Below, piece after piece: positions 53,947 through 62,533 of a stretch of DNA of 64,000 nt (its first letter is position 1; each line of letters opens with the position of its first letter). Below the pieces are notes generated by a model. The model searched no databases, was not told the DNA's origin, and worked only from the letters and a program-made list of their open reading frames with translations. The stretch is from Alphaproteobacteria bacterium (GTDB taxonomy: Bacteria > Pseudomonadota > Alphaproteobacteria > CAAGCB01 > CAG-977). The stretch covers positions 122,722 to 186,721 of the forward strand of contig JAFVAT010000007.1 of assembly GCA_017480385.1 (NCBI GenBank), written 5' to 3'. The position numbers and the translations under genes were made by a program.

Positions 53947-55836
53947 CGGATTCCTCCTCAAACAGATATTGGCGTCCCTGCATAATCATTGAAAATTCAA
54001 AAGTCAGATAGTCGCCGATTGTTTTTTCAAAATCCGCATCCGTCGGAATTTCATCGTTGAAATAATAAAAACTGTGCAGCCATTCGTCCGTATCTTCCGC
54101 CGTCGTTTTAACGCAAAATTTTGTGTCCGCGTCTATCCGGTCAAACCAAACGTCTAATAAATGCTGTTTTTTATCTTTGGCGGATTCGGTTTCCAACAAC
54201 CCGATATGGGGAGCAACTTTATATCCGTCATTTTCAAAATTGATGAATTTGCAGATATGATCCGGTTTGTGCGGAACGCCTGCCGTAAAAAGGGCGATGC
54301 ACGGCATTGTTCCGACACCGTAAAAAGTGTCTTTGTTTAAAGTGATAACACCTTCCAGCGTGTGATGTTTTAAAATATTTGTTTTGATTGCCTGCTCTTC
54401 TTTGGTTTTTCCAGTCATTGATGATTGGGGAACGATAACGGCGCATCGTCCGCCCTTGACCAAAGAATCCAACAGATGTTCCGTAAAAGAGATTTCGTAT
54501 AAAGACGGGTTTTTCTTTGATCCCTGACTGTAAGGCGGATTCATCATCCCGACCGTGCAACCTTTCAACTGTAATTTACTCGGGTCTTGTTCCAAAAAAT
54601 CGGCGTTGATCAGATTGCTTTTGCCGTCACCGCGTAAAATCATGTTTGTTGTCGCAATGGCAAACATATAGGATTGCAATTCAAAGCCATGCAGCTGTTC
54701 CTGACGGATATGCTCGATGGGTTGTCCGCCTTCATAAACATATTGTGCATTGCAGCGATTAAAAAGCCCGCCGTTCCGCAGCAAGGATCTAAAACGCAAT
54801 CGTCCGCTTGAATATCCAATAAATCGCAGAATAGCTGCGTTATATGCCGAGGGGTCAGAATAATCCCGAGACTTTGCCCGTTCCCGCCGCTGTAACTCAT
54901 AAATTCGCCGTAGAAGCGTCCCAGATAATCTTCGGACGATTGAATATGTTTTATGCATTTGTAAATTTTTTCATACAAAAACTCCGCGTAATACTTTAAG
55001 GGCGTTTTTCCTAATGTTTTATTGATTTCGTTTAATTTTTGAGAGTCTTTGATAATGGAAAATTGCGACAGGATCTTATCTCGTTTAACATCAGGAGAAA
55101 CTCTGACCCGTTTCAGATTATCTTGAATGGCGTCATATATTTTTTGTCCGTCCGTTTTAACGGTATCGCCTTTCAGACTTTCAACGGAAAAATTGCCTTG
55201 TTCCGCTTCGTTCAAAGCTAACAAAATACCTGATACGACCAACGGTTTATCCTCGTCTGTTAAATTTCCGTAATTTCTTAAATCCTCGTGCAGTTCGGCA
55301 GCATCTTTCAGTATTTCCGCCGTTTCTTTTTCTGTATTGGTTTCTTCTTTTAAAATTTCATGCGTGTAATAGTCGTTAATGTTTTTTTCGTTAAAGCCGA
55401 TAAAGGATTCTACGTCTGGCAGTTCTCTGTAATATTCCGTCGTATCGACAAAAACCGGACTGATTTTATGCCGTTTTTGATTTCCGGATACGCCGAACGC
55501 GATCGCCTTTTTATAATGAGTGTTCTTAATCAGATGCTTTGCATAAAACAACACGCCATTAACGGCATAATTCGTTATTGACGATACATCCTGACAAATA
55601 ACGCCGCTTTCCTTGTTTATGTGATCGTTTAAATCAGCCTTATCTTCAATGACCAACAAAAAATCTTTTACCGCCCCCACATATTCGGGAAAGCCGCTTT
55701 TTCCCGTTCCTCTTTTGGACGCGCTTTTCAACGCTTCGGCAATTTCTTTGACAGTACTTCCCTGTGGCTCCAGATAAATATCGGCTTGTGTAAGCAAATC
55801 ATGCACCCATAAATCCGTTTGTGCTTCTTTTTTCAT
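53930..55836 (-). pseudogene. BcgI-like restriction-methylation subunit (nuclease plus N6-adenine methyltransferase), split by a frameshift
   Basis: About 635 residues in two frames. The N-terminus (residues about 45-75: FPEYVGAVKDFLLVIEDKAD) looks like a PD-(D/E)xK nuclease core with EDK as the last element. The middle is helical. The methyltransferase follows with motif I VLDPCCGTAGFLIAAM, then motif IV MMNPPYSQGSK (NPPY, N6-adenine type). The frame breaks near 54733-54745: one extra T after ATGTTT would join HNMF to YEGGQPIEHIRQEQ. A nuclease fused to the methyltransferase with a separate specificity subunit is the layout of BcgI-type enzymes. The stop overlaps the start region of the specificity gene. 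No separate HsdR gene is present. Confidence 0.78.
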
Positions 55837-55859
55837 CAATCCAACCGTTTTTTAAAACT

Positions 55860-56095
55860 AAAAAAAGTCGCCTGATGAAGGCGACCGGAAGTTGGAAACT
55901 ACTCTAATGAAATAGTGCGACATATTCGCAAACACCAAAAACGCCGCGGGCTAACTAGTATGCCGCAGTGTTTTGCGTATGCTTATTCTGTCGCCTTCCG
56001 GTCGTTAAACCAGAAGGCGTGCAAAATTATCGTCTTTACACAAGACGCATTAGAGGGGTTTCCACACCCCGGAACATTCATCAGATGTTCCACGG
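55860..56095 (-). ncRNA. Structured leader / attenuator-like RNA upstream of the restriction gene
   Basis: On the minus strand: a 5' hairpin (56071-56077 with 56085-56091), then a long-range stem (56048-56063 with 55894-55909, 14 of 16 paired) that encloses three hairpins: 56031-56036/56042-56047, 55992-55998/56013-56019, and 55927-55935/55968-55977. The 3' end is a clean terminator: GTCGCCT (55867-55873) with AGGCGAC (55879-55885), then T7. CTTCCGGTC and GACCGGAAG (55995-56003 and 55883-55891) form a 9-bp alternative helix that would open both the third hairpin and the terminator. The restriction gene starts 24 bases after the T-run. I do not recognise the RNA. Confidence 0.6.
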
Positions 56096-56126
56096 GAAAG
56101 TATAAGAAATAGTATTAAAGAAAGTT

Positions 56127-56432
56127 TTAACTTTCCTCGTCGCCTAAAAAGACAAGGTCTTTTTCGATTAGTTTGTAAAAGTCGGCATCAATTTTATGAA
56201 AATCACAGAAATTAACGATGTATGGTAAGTTGCTGTCATCGCATTTCTGTTTGATTTCTTCCAAGATTTCAAAAGGCATCGCCTCATTGCCGTAAATCAG
56301 GATATCCAGATCGGACGTTTTTTCAAACCCGCCTTTGACACGGGAACCATAGCAGGCAAAACGGAAATCCCGTTGATACGGTTCAAAAATATCTTTTAAA
56401 ATTTTCAATTCGTCCGGAGTAATGCCGATCAT
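56127..56432 (-). CDS. MNT-type nucleotidyltransferase (probable antitoxin)
   Basis: 101 residues. Minimal nucleotidyltransferase domain with the signature GSRVKGGFEKTSDLDILIYG (G-S-x10-D-x-D). Such proteins pair with a HEPN or HI0074-like helical partner, here encoded by the gene directly upstream with a 4-bp overlap. In characterised MNT/HEPN pairs the MNT enzyme adenylylates and silences the HEPN toxin. Whether this pair works that way is inference. Confidence 0.85.
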   Translation of the reverse strand: MIGITPDELKILKDIFEPYQRDFRFACYGSRVKGGFEKTSDLDILIYGNEAMPFEILEEIKQKCDDSNLPYIVNFCDFHKIDADFYKLIEKDLVFLGDEES

Positions 56433-56845
56433 TGACGACCTGCGGCGTTTTTAAAGGAGGCAACCAGAACTTCAGCATCGGTGATAAATCGGGGAATGAC
56501 GGTTAAGACAGAACGTGATTTTTCAATGTTATATTCATGTGCCGTTTCGTTGCGTTTGATATAATACTCTTTCCAATTTTCCCAGTCGCCGATCATATTA
56601 TAGCCGCTCATCAACCGGAAAATATTGTTGATGGTCAGTTCTTCGTCCGATTTTCCGTATGTCAGCTTTAAGTATTTTTTCATCAGCTTCCATGCCGTTT
56701 CCAATGTGTATTCATAGCGTTGGATACAGGAATCGGCAATAATTGATGTCAACTCCTCGTCTTTATTGTTTTGATATGCCGTCCACGCTTCACGCAAAGT
56801 CAGCAAAGATTTTTCCAAAGAATCCGTTTTAAACTCGGTTGTCAT
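56429..56845 (-). CDS. HI0074-family nucleotidyltransferase substrate-binding / HEPN-type protein
   Basis: 138 residues from the ATG at 56845, with GAAGG six bases upstream. All-helical HI0074-like protein: SLEKSLLTLREAWTAYQNN near the N-terminus, SCIQRYEYTLETAWKLMKKYL and YYIKRNETAHEYN, which contains an R-x4-H motif as in HEPN RNases (RNETAH). First gene of the pair. Confidence 0.85.
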   Translation of the reverse strand: MTTEFKTDSLEKSLLTLREAWTAYQNNKDEELTSIIADSCIQRYEYTLETAWKLMKKYLKLTYGKSDEELTINNIFRLMSGYNMIGDWENWKEYYIKRNETAHEYNIEKSRSVLTVIPRFITDAEVLVASFKNAAGRQ

Positions 56846-56950
56846 CAAAAGCCTTCAACATTTTTTACAAATGCGGATATATTAGCTTATAATCATATTT
56901 TTGCCAAGACGGCATAAACGCATAAAATTTAATCTTTCGGTGATTTGATG

Positions 56951-56978
56951 TTGAAAATCCCTGAAAAGCGTTTATATT
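56951..56978 (+). promoter_or_regulatory. Promoter of the ferredoxin gene
   Basis: TTGAAA (56951-56956), 16-bp spacer, TATATT (56973-56978), 38 bp before the ATG. Confidence 0.55.
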
Positions 56979-57016
56979 CTTCTAAGTCATACAAAATAGT
57001 TTTGAGGAGATTTAAA

Positions 57017-57244
57017 ATGGCTTCTGTTGTTAATGATTCTTGCATAAAATGCCTGACCTGTGTTGATGTTTGTCCGGTCGGCGCATTCGTTGAGCTGGAT
57101 ACGCAGGTCGTTGTTAATCCCGATACCTGCATTGACTGCGGCGTGTGCATTTCCGAATGCCCGCAAGGTGCGATTGCCGCTGACGGTGACGCCGATGAAA
57201 AATGGGTGAAGTTCAACGCTGAAAAAGCGGCTGCTGCCGGCTAG
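57017..57244 (+). CDS. fdxA: Ferredoxin with two 4Fe-4S-type motifs (FdxA-like)
   Basis: 75 residues from the ATG at 57017 behind GAGGAGA. Two CxxCxxCxxxC(P) motifs: CIKCLTCVDVCPVGAF and CIDCGVCISECPQGAI, so it holds two clusters. The first motif has the spacing of an ordinary 4Fe-4S cluster, not of the 7Fe type usual for alphaproteobacterial FdxA (C-x4-C). The long C-terminal tail of FdxA is also shorter than usual. In related genomes this gene follows the helicase-S4 pair; here 4.8 kb of AT-rich DNA separates them. Confidence 0.88.
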   Translation: MASVVNDSCIKCLTCVDVCPVGAFVELDTQVVVNPDTCIDCGVCISECPQGAIAADGDADEKWVKFNAEKAAAAG

Positions 57245-57262
57245 GTTTGCGTTAAACAATTT

Positions 57263-57299
57263 AAAACGCTCTTTGAGAAATTCAAAGGGCGTTTTTTAT
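57263..57299. terminator. Bidirectional terminator between ferredoxin and the unknown gene
   Basis: AAAACGCTCTTTGA and TCAAAGGGCGTTTT pair over 14 bp with one mismatch, followed by T-rich sequence on the plus strand. Confidence 0.85.
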
Positions 57300-57310
57300 T
57301 AACCGGCAAA

Positions 57311-58189
57311 TCAAATCGTTGTATCTGTGACGTTTTTCTGAACGGTTCCGACTGCGCCGTATTGAGCGGCCTTTTTGGCGGCTTCATAGGCGTCCAGCTG
57401 ACGGGTCATTGCTTCCGGAAACCAAGATGCTGCCGGAGAAACCTTTTCCGAAGATGTGTTCGGCAGGTTTGGACGCGGATACCCGAAGCCTTCATTTGAG
57501 CTGACCTGAGCTCGAATCGCTTCCGTATCAACAGCGGAGGGTTTGATGGAGGAAACGGGTTTTTGGGCTAAAGTTGTATTTGTTTCATTGATGGTTTTGG
57601 CTTTAGCCTGCTGCTTCATTTCTTCGATGCGCAGTTGTTTTGCCTGATCTGCGGCATTGGCTGTCAGCGGCTGAGCTATGCCGTATTTTGTTTGGTTGTC
57701 TCTGAAACGCGCGACCGTATTCATCGGAAAAACTTTTGCATCTCCGGGACCTTTCAGATTCTTGGTCGCCTGCCGGACTTCACGGGCTTTGGCTTTTTCT
57801 TCGGACAAATTGTAGGGGGATTCTTTGCCGGCAAATGTGTTCTGTTTTTTGGAAAAAGTTGTGCGTTCCAGCTGTTCGTTCAAGCGTGCTCCCGGTTTGC
57901 CGGTTGTGTCGGCACTGACGATAAAGGGGGTTAAATCAACGACATCGGCTAAAGCCGCCGGCATTTCCTGCACTTTTTGTTCTTGTGCGGCTAAAATTGC
58001 CGGCACGGCAGCCGGTTCTTTCCGAATTACAGACGATTGTTCAGATGCGGAAGCGCCAACAGTGTTCAACTGCTGTGCAAAAGAAAAAATACGCGGTGTT
58101 TCTGAGGTAACAGTCGGTATCGGATCAGATCGAAATGTAACGCCGTCTTGCCAAACGGACAGATCAACAGTAAAATCCATATTTAACAT
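57311..58189 (-). CDS. Uncharacterised low-complexity protein
   Basis: 292 residues from the ATG at 58189, which has GGAGG six bases upstream; an ATG four codons earlier overlaps that ribosome site. The sequence is rich in Ala, Lys, Gln, Thr and Pro and lacks hydrophobic core segments, so it is probably disordered. No signal peptide and no known domain. It diverges from the OmpR-type regulator gene. Confidence 0.55.
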   Translation of the reverse strand: MLNMDFTVDLSVWQDGVTFRSDPIPTVTSETPRIFSFAQQLNTVGASASEQSSVIRKEPAAVPAILAAQEQKVQEMPAALADVVDLTPFIVSADTTGKPGARLNEQLERTTFSKKQNTFAGKESPYNLSEEKAKAREVRQATKNLKGPGDAKVFPMNTVARFRDNQTKYGIAQPLTANAADQAKQLRIEEMKQQAKAKTINETNTTLAQKPVSSIKPSAVDTEAIRAQVSSNEGFGYPRPNLPNTSSEKVSPAASWFPEAMTRQLDAYEAAKKAAQYGAVGTVQKNVTDTTI

Positions 58190-58274
58190 GAACGCCTCCA
58201 TTTTTTCTTAAACAGATGCAATATTCATGCCAGTTAAAGAAGAAAAGGAAAGTGAATTTATCAAGGAATATGAA

Positions 58275-58907
58275 ATGCGCCGGATTTTAATTTGTTCATC
58301 GCGGGAAAAACCCCGGCAGGCTTTGGCCGGAGAACTGCGCGTGTTGGATATTGCACAGGAAGTTGATGAAACGGCTTCTTTTGATGAAGCCGTCAATTTG
58401 TTGAAACAAGAAAGTTTTTCCGCTTTGATCATTGATGAAGCGACGGAAGAACAAATTCAGCAGATAACGCAAATTCATGAAAATACGCCGGTTTTTTATT
58501 TGGCGGATCAGTCCTTTTCTCCTTTAAGCGGTCAGGTCGTTCAAAAACCGTTCCGCTTGTCTGTTTTCCTGCCAACATTGATTGCCGCTGCGGCTCAATT
58601 CGAACAAAGCGATCATGCATCGATATTTATAGGGGAATGGAGGTTTAATTTTGCCGGCAAGTTGCTCAGCCGCGAAGAAGAAGAAATTCGCCTGACGGAA
58701 AAGGAAGCGGCTCTGCTGAACTATTTGTACGGTCAAACGGAACCGGTTGATAAAGAAACATTGCTGCGTGAAATATGGGGGTATGGCGAAAATATTTCTA
58801 CGCATACTCTGGAAACGCATATTTACCGACTGCGCCAAAAGATGGAACCGACAGGAATTACTTTTTCCGCAGCAAACGGCGACGGTTATCGGTTGATTTA
58901 TGAATAA
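58275..58907 (+). CDS. OmpR/PhoB-type response regulator with degenerate receiver
   Basis: 210 residues from the ATG at 58275 (AAGGA upstream); the frame is open to an ATG at 58227 without a ribosome site. Receiver-like N-domain: the acidic pair expected after RILIC is replaced by SS, the phospho-acceptor-type Asp is retained (ALIIDEA) and a Lys lies in VQKPF. The C-terminal winged helix is complete: IRLTEKEAALLNYLYGQ, REIWGYG, and THTLETHIYRLRQKM. No kinase gene is adjacent. Loss of the acidic pair suggests it does not bind Mg or take up phosphate normally. Confidence 0.85.
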   Translation: MRRILICSSREKPRQALAGELRVLDIAQEVDETASFDEAVNLLKQESFSALIIDEATEEQIQQITQIHENTPVFYLADQSFSPLSGQVVQKPFRLSVFLPTLIAAAAQFEQSDHASIFIGEWRFNFAGKLLSREEEEIRLTEKEAALLNYLYGQTEPVDKETLLREIWGYGENISTHTLETHIYRLRQKMEPTGITFSAANGDGYRLIYE

Positions 58908-60941
58908 TTATTTAATGTAATTATCACGCATTTTACGCAGACGACGGGCTTTTTCTGTCGGTGTTTCGTCCATTTCCCGATCACGAATACGTACTTTTAA
59001 CGCGTCAAACGCATCGCCGATCGGAATAAAGCCGTCGCGGCTGTCAATCAGACTTTTGCCGGCATGGGCCAGCCCGATCGCATTGCCGCTGTCATCTACT
59101 AAAATACCGCCCAAAGTAACGCTTTGGACGTTTGTATTTGTCAGAATGTCAACTCCCGCATTGCTGAAACGGTAGCCGGCAACTTTGCCGTGTTCCATGG
59201 CTCCTTCGTATCCGCCGCGCATCGGCGTGCCGATAGCGTAAAATTTTTCACCAACATCCGGCAAATCCAGCCGTAAAGGAATAGGCCAGTTGTATTCGTC
59301 AAATTCGGACGGCGGCATATACAGCAGAGCGACATCTTTGTCTTTATTGACGCGCAGGACCATAGAAGGAACAATGCGGCCATCTAAAAATTCAGTTTTG
59401 ACATAAGTGGTTTTTTTGGCAATTTCATAGTTTGTTAAAACTAAAGACGGAGAAATAACCAAGCCGGAACCGACTTCTTCTTCATTGGTAACGGCGACAA
59501 CACTGGAACGGATACGGTAAATGCGGATCGGAGACAAATAACGGAACGGCTTTTGGTTATCGATTGTAATCCAGCCGTCTACCGATGAAAGGACAAATCC
59601 GAACTTATTTTCTTCTTTTTCCAGATTAGAAGAAAGGGCATATTCTTCTAAGAACCGGCTCAAAGGAGCCGCGCGTAAAATTTGACCGAAAACGCCTTTC
59701 GTTAAAGGCGGTTCTGTCAGCAGGCGGGCGAAAATGCCACTGCCGTCGTCTTTGTCCGTCAGTCCTTTGGCGAAAATACCGCTGCCATCACCTTTATCTG
59801 TTAATCCGCGCGCTGAAATACCGGCATAATTTTCGTCTTCCAAATCAGAAGCGGGACGGTCAGACGACTGTGCCAAAGGAATGCCGGCTAATTCCCGGCG
59901 CTCGGCACGCAGACGGTCCAATTCTTCCGGCGTTAAGATTTCTCCGTCAGCCAAGCGGCGCTCTAACTCTTTCAGATCATGCAGGTTTCCTTCTCCTTTT
60001 TCCAGACCTTCGATTAAAGACCGGTCAACAGCGGCCATTTTTTCTAAATCGCTTAAAACCCGTTCGCGTTCACGTTCGACATAGAAAGTCATTCTCTTGC
60101 GGCGGTAAGAGGACTGCAGCTTTTTATATTTTTTATGTTCATATGCCAGAGCTTCAAATTCTGTCTTAGCTTTGCGCAGTTCAGCCGGATCGGGCACGTT
60201 TCGCATCGTTTCCAAAAAGCCCGGCATGCCGATCAGGCGGATCAGCGCATCAGCAAACGCTTTTTCAATCAGACGCACCTCACCGTCACGGACGGGTGTT
60301 TGAATTTCCGCATATCCGCGTGTCGTATCTTCCCAATAAAGCTTTCGGTTAAAAGGCGTCATAACGCGCCACAGCACTTGAATTTCCGAAGATCCGCTGC
60401 GCAGTTGAGAATATGTTCTGGTTCGCCAATCGTATTGGTCGCAAACGTTGATGAACAAGTCTTTGATTTCAGCTGTGATCACGTATCCCGGCAGCAAATC
60501 GGGCCTTTCCGCACTGATTGAATACGGATAGTACGGGTTGTCCTTGCGGACAATAACGGGGAAAAGTTCATTTAATTCTTCGAAAAAGACATTGTCAAAT
60601 TTCATATCGCGGCGCATTGCGCGGCCTTCATTTAAAACGACGTTCTTTTCCGCTCTTTTGCAGCCGAACAGTTTAAAATTATAGCGTCCGATATCTTTGC
60701 CCCACTCTTCCGCCGTTCTGTTACGGTTGATTTTAAAATCAACATATTCCAGCTTAATCGGCGCTAATTTCGGATCAAAGGTGAATAAACGGTCCGCTAA
60801 TTCGGTTGAAGCCGTTCCATAAACGGGAGAAGCGCCGTTTTCATCGATCACAACGGTTGTTTTTTCAATGGCAAAAACACCGGCAGGCATCTGACAAAAG
60901 CAGAAAATCAGCACAAATAAGAAAAAATGTTTTAATTTCAT
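58908..60941 (-). CDS. Secreted trypsin-fold protein lacking catalytic residues (pseudoprotease)
   Basis: 677 residues. A signal peptide of about 24 residues precedes a domain of about 230 residues without a match, a charged coiled-coil region (about 250-350), three copies of a GLTDKxDGSGIFA-like repeat (about 370-410), then a trypsin-like beta-barrel (about 475-650). In that barrel the His position of the LTNAHVV motif reads LTNYEIA, the Asp motif DKDVALLYMP is kept, and the GNSGGPLV motif reads VTLGGILV. Both nucleophile Ser and His are therefore replaced. Probable periplasmic or surface scaffold; function unknown. Confidence 0.75.
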   Translation of the reverse strand: MKLKHFFLFVLIFCFCQMPAGVFAIEKTTVVIDENGASPVYGTASTELADRLFTFDPKLAPIKLEYVDFKINRNRTAEEWGKDIGRYNFKLFGCKRAEKNVVLNEGRAMRRDMKFDNVFFEELNELFPVIVRKDNPYYPYSISAERPDLLPGYVITAEIKDLFINVCDQYDWRTRTYSQLRSGSSEIQVLWRVMTPFNRKLYWEDTTRGYAEIQTPVRDGEVRLIEKAFADALIRLIGMPGFLETMRNVPDPAELRKAKTEFEALAYEHKKYKKLQSSYRRKRMTFYVERERERVLSDLEKMAAVDRSLIEGLEKGEGNLHDLKELERRLADGEILTPEELDRLRAERRELAGIPLAQSSDRPASDLEDENYAGISARGLTDKGDGSGIFAKGLTDKDDGSGIFARLLTEPPLTKGVFGQILRAAPLSRFLEEYALSSNLEKEENKFGFVLSSVDGWITIDNQKPFRYLSPIRIYRIRSSVVAVTNEEEVGSGLVISPSLVLTNYEIAKKTTYVKTEFLDGRIVPSMVLRVNKDKDVALLYMPPSEFDEYNWPIPLRLDLPDVGEKFYAIGTPMRGGYEGAMEHGKVAGYRFSNAGVDILTNTNVQSVTLGGILVDDSGNAIGLAHAGKSLIDSRDGFIPIGDAFDALKVRIRDREMDETPTEKARRLRKMRDNYIK

Positions 60942-61023
60942 CAGATACCTTTATTATTGACTCAGTCTATTTTACATAATCAGAAAAAAATTAAAAAATG
61001 TTTAGCTTTTGAGGGATCACGTT

Positions 61024-61746
61024 ATGTATTTGCTGCCGGCCATTGATTTAAAAGAAGGGAAGTGCGTTCGTTTGAAACAGGGCGATATGACACAGTCAAC
61101 GGTGTTTAACAATTCTCCGGCAAAACAGGCCGAACTGTTTGCCGAACAAGGGGCGGAATGGATTCATGTCGTTGATTTGGACGGGGCTTTTGCCGGAAAG
61201 CCGATGAATGCGGCGGCAGTGAAGCAGATTTTGCAGGCAGTCGATGTGAAAATAGAATTGGGCGGCGGAATCAGGTCTTTGGAAACCATTCGGTTTTGGT
61301 TGGAACAAGGCGTGGCGCGCGTCATTTTAGGAACGGCAGCTTTGCGTGATCCGAAATTAGTCAGGGCGGCATGTCGGGATTTTCCCGGAAAAATTGCGGT
61401 CGGCATTGATGCAAAAGGCGGCTTTGTCGCTGTGGAAGGTTGGGCGGAAACATCGACAATCAAGGATATCGATTTGGCGCGGCAGTTTGAAACGGCGGGT
61501 GTCAGCGCGATTATTTATACGAATGTGGCGCGAGACGGTGTTTTGCAGGGACCGGATTTGGATTCAACGTTAAATTTGGCGAAGACTGTTTCCATTCCGG
61601 TTATTGTATCGGGCGGCGTTTCTTCTTTAGATGACATTAAAGCGTGTAAAAAGGCGGGAGTTTTTGAAGGCGTTATTGCCGGTCGTGCGATTTATGAAGG
61701 ACGTTTCACGGTATCGGAAGCGATTGCTTTGTTAGAGGAAAAATAA
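61024..61746 (+). CDS. hisA: ProFAR isomerase HisA
   Basis: About 240 residues from the ATG at 61024 (GAGGGA upstream). The (beta/alpha)8 barrel enzyme isomerises ProFAR to [24 protein letters not shown] contains the first catalytic Asp, VVDLDGA and GGIRS hold the phosphate site, and [14 protein letters not shown] the second catalytic Asp. The catalytic residues identify HisA instead of HisF. hisE starts with no gap. Confidence 0.95.
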   Translation: MYLLPAIDLKEGKCVRLKQGDMTQSTVFNNSPAKQAELFAEQGAEWIHVVDLDGAFAGKPMNAAAVKQILQAVDVKIELGGGIRSLETIRFWLEQGVARVILGTAALRDPKLVRAACRDFPGKIAVGIDAKGGFVAVEGWAETSTIKDIDLARQFETAGVSAIIYTNVARDGVLQGPDLDSTLNLAKTVSIPVIVSGGVSSLDDIKACKKAGVFEGVIAGRAIYEGRFTVSEAIALLEEK

Positions 61747-62070
61747 ATGACAGCAGAAGTTTTACAGCGTTTGTTTATGACAATTCAAAGCCGCAGAAAT
61801 GCTGATCCGCAGGCTTCTTACACGGCTAAACTGTTTTCCAGGGGAACGCAGCGGATTGCGCAGAAAGTCGGCGAAGAAGCGGTTGAAACGGTTATTGCCG
61901 CTGTTTCCAAAGACAGAGAACATGTGATTTCGGAAAGTGCGGACCTGCTTTACCATTTATGTGTTTTATGGGCCGATGCGGGCGTCTGTCCCGATGATGT
62001 GTTTCACACTTTAGAGCAAAGAGAAGGCGTTTCCGGCATTGCGGAAAAACAAGCCAGACCAAAGGAGTAA
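61747..62070 (+). CDS. hisE: Phosphoribosyl-ATP pyrophosphatase HisE
   Basis: 107 residues of the MazG-like family: [22 protein letters not shown], then [18 protein letters not shown] and [15 protein letters not shown] with the Mg-binding acidic residues. Second step of histidine synthesis. The ATG directly follows the hisA stop. hisF is not between hisA and hisE as it usually is. Confidence 0.95.
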   Translation: MTAEVLQRLFMTIQSRRNADPQASYTAKLFSRGTQRIAQKVGEEAVETVIAAVSKDREHVISESADLLYHLCVLWADAGVCPDDVFHTLEQREGVSGIAEKQARPKE

Positions 62071-62075
62071 AAAAA

Positions 62076-62426
62076 ATGAAAGTTTATGATGAAAACAATG
62101 TTTTTGCCAAAATGTTAAAGGGAGATATTCCCGTCAATAAAATTTATGAAGACGAGCATGCGATTGCTTTTGCGGATATTCACCCCAAGGCACCCGTGCA
62201 TTTATTGGTGATTCCAAAGGGGGCGTATACGGACTTTTCCGATTTTACGGCTCGTGCCGGAACTGAAGAAGTCTCCGGATTTTTTCGGGCTGTCGGGAAA
62301 GTTGCCGCCGAACAAGGGTTGGCTGAAGCCGGTTACCGTTTGGTCATGAATACGGGACGCGACGGCGGGCAGGAAGTGCCGCATTTGCATGTGCATATTT
62401 TAGCCGGGAAAAAACTGGCTTTTTAG
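62076..62426 (+). CDS. hinT: HIT-family nucleotide-binding protein (HinT-like)
   Basis: 116 residues. The histidine triad HLHVHILAG is near the C-terminus, and the start FAKMLKGDIPVNKIYEDEHAIAFADIHPKAPVHLLVIPK is typical of Hint purine phosphoramidases. AAAGGAG precedes the ATG and the gap to hisE is five bases. HIT genes commonly end the alphaproteobacterial his operon. Confidence 0.93.
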   Translation: MKVYDENNVFAKMLKGDIPVNKIYEDEHAIAFADIHPKAPVHLLVIPKGAYTDFSDFTARAGTEEVSGFFRAVGKVAAEQGLAEAGYRLVMNTGRDGGQEVPHLHVHILAGKKLAF

Positions 62427-62495
62427 TCTTTAAAAGAATAAACTTAAAAGCAGGGAGGGAAAGGAAATAAAAAATGTATCCTTTCCTGACCAAAG

Positions 62496-62533
62496 AAAAG
62501 CCGCAGAGAGGATCCATTATCTGCGGCTTTTTT
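62496..62533 (+). terminator. Terminator of hisA-hisE-hinT
   Basis: AAAAGCCGCAGA and TCTGCGGCTTTTTT pair around a 12-nt loop, with a T6 run. Confidence 0.92.

Noticed and set aside
55860..56095. Hammerhead-type ribozyme, because of CTGATGA followed by GAAAC on both strands
   Set aside because: The segment between the two boxes does not form a proper stem II directly after CTGATGA, and no cleavage-site arrangement is seen.
55860..56095. Retron msr-msd RNA
   Set aside because: No reverse transcriptase gene is nearby; the terminator and downstream gene fit a leader better.
55915..56112. 65-codon plus-strand ORF over the structured RNA
   Set aside because: No ribosome site and the DNA is better explained by RNA folding on the minus strand.
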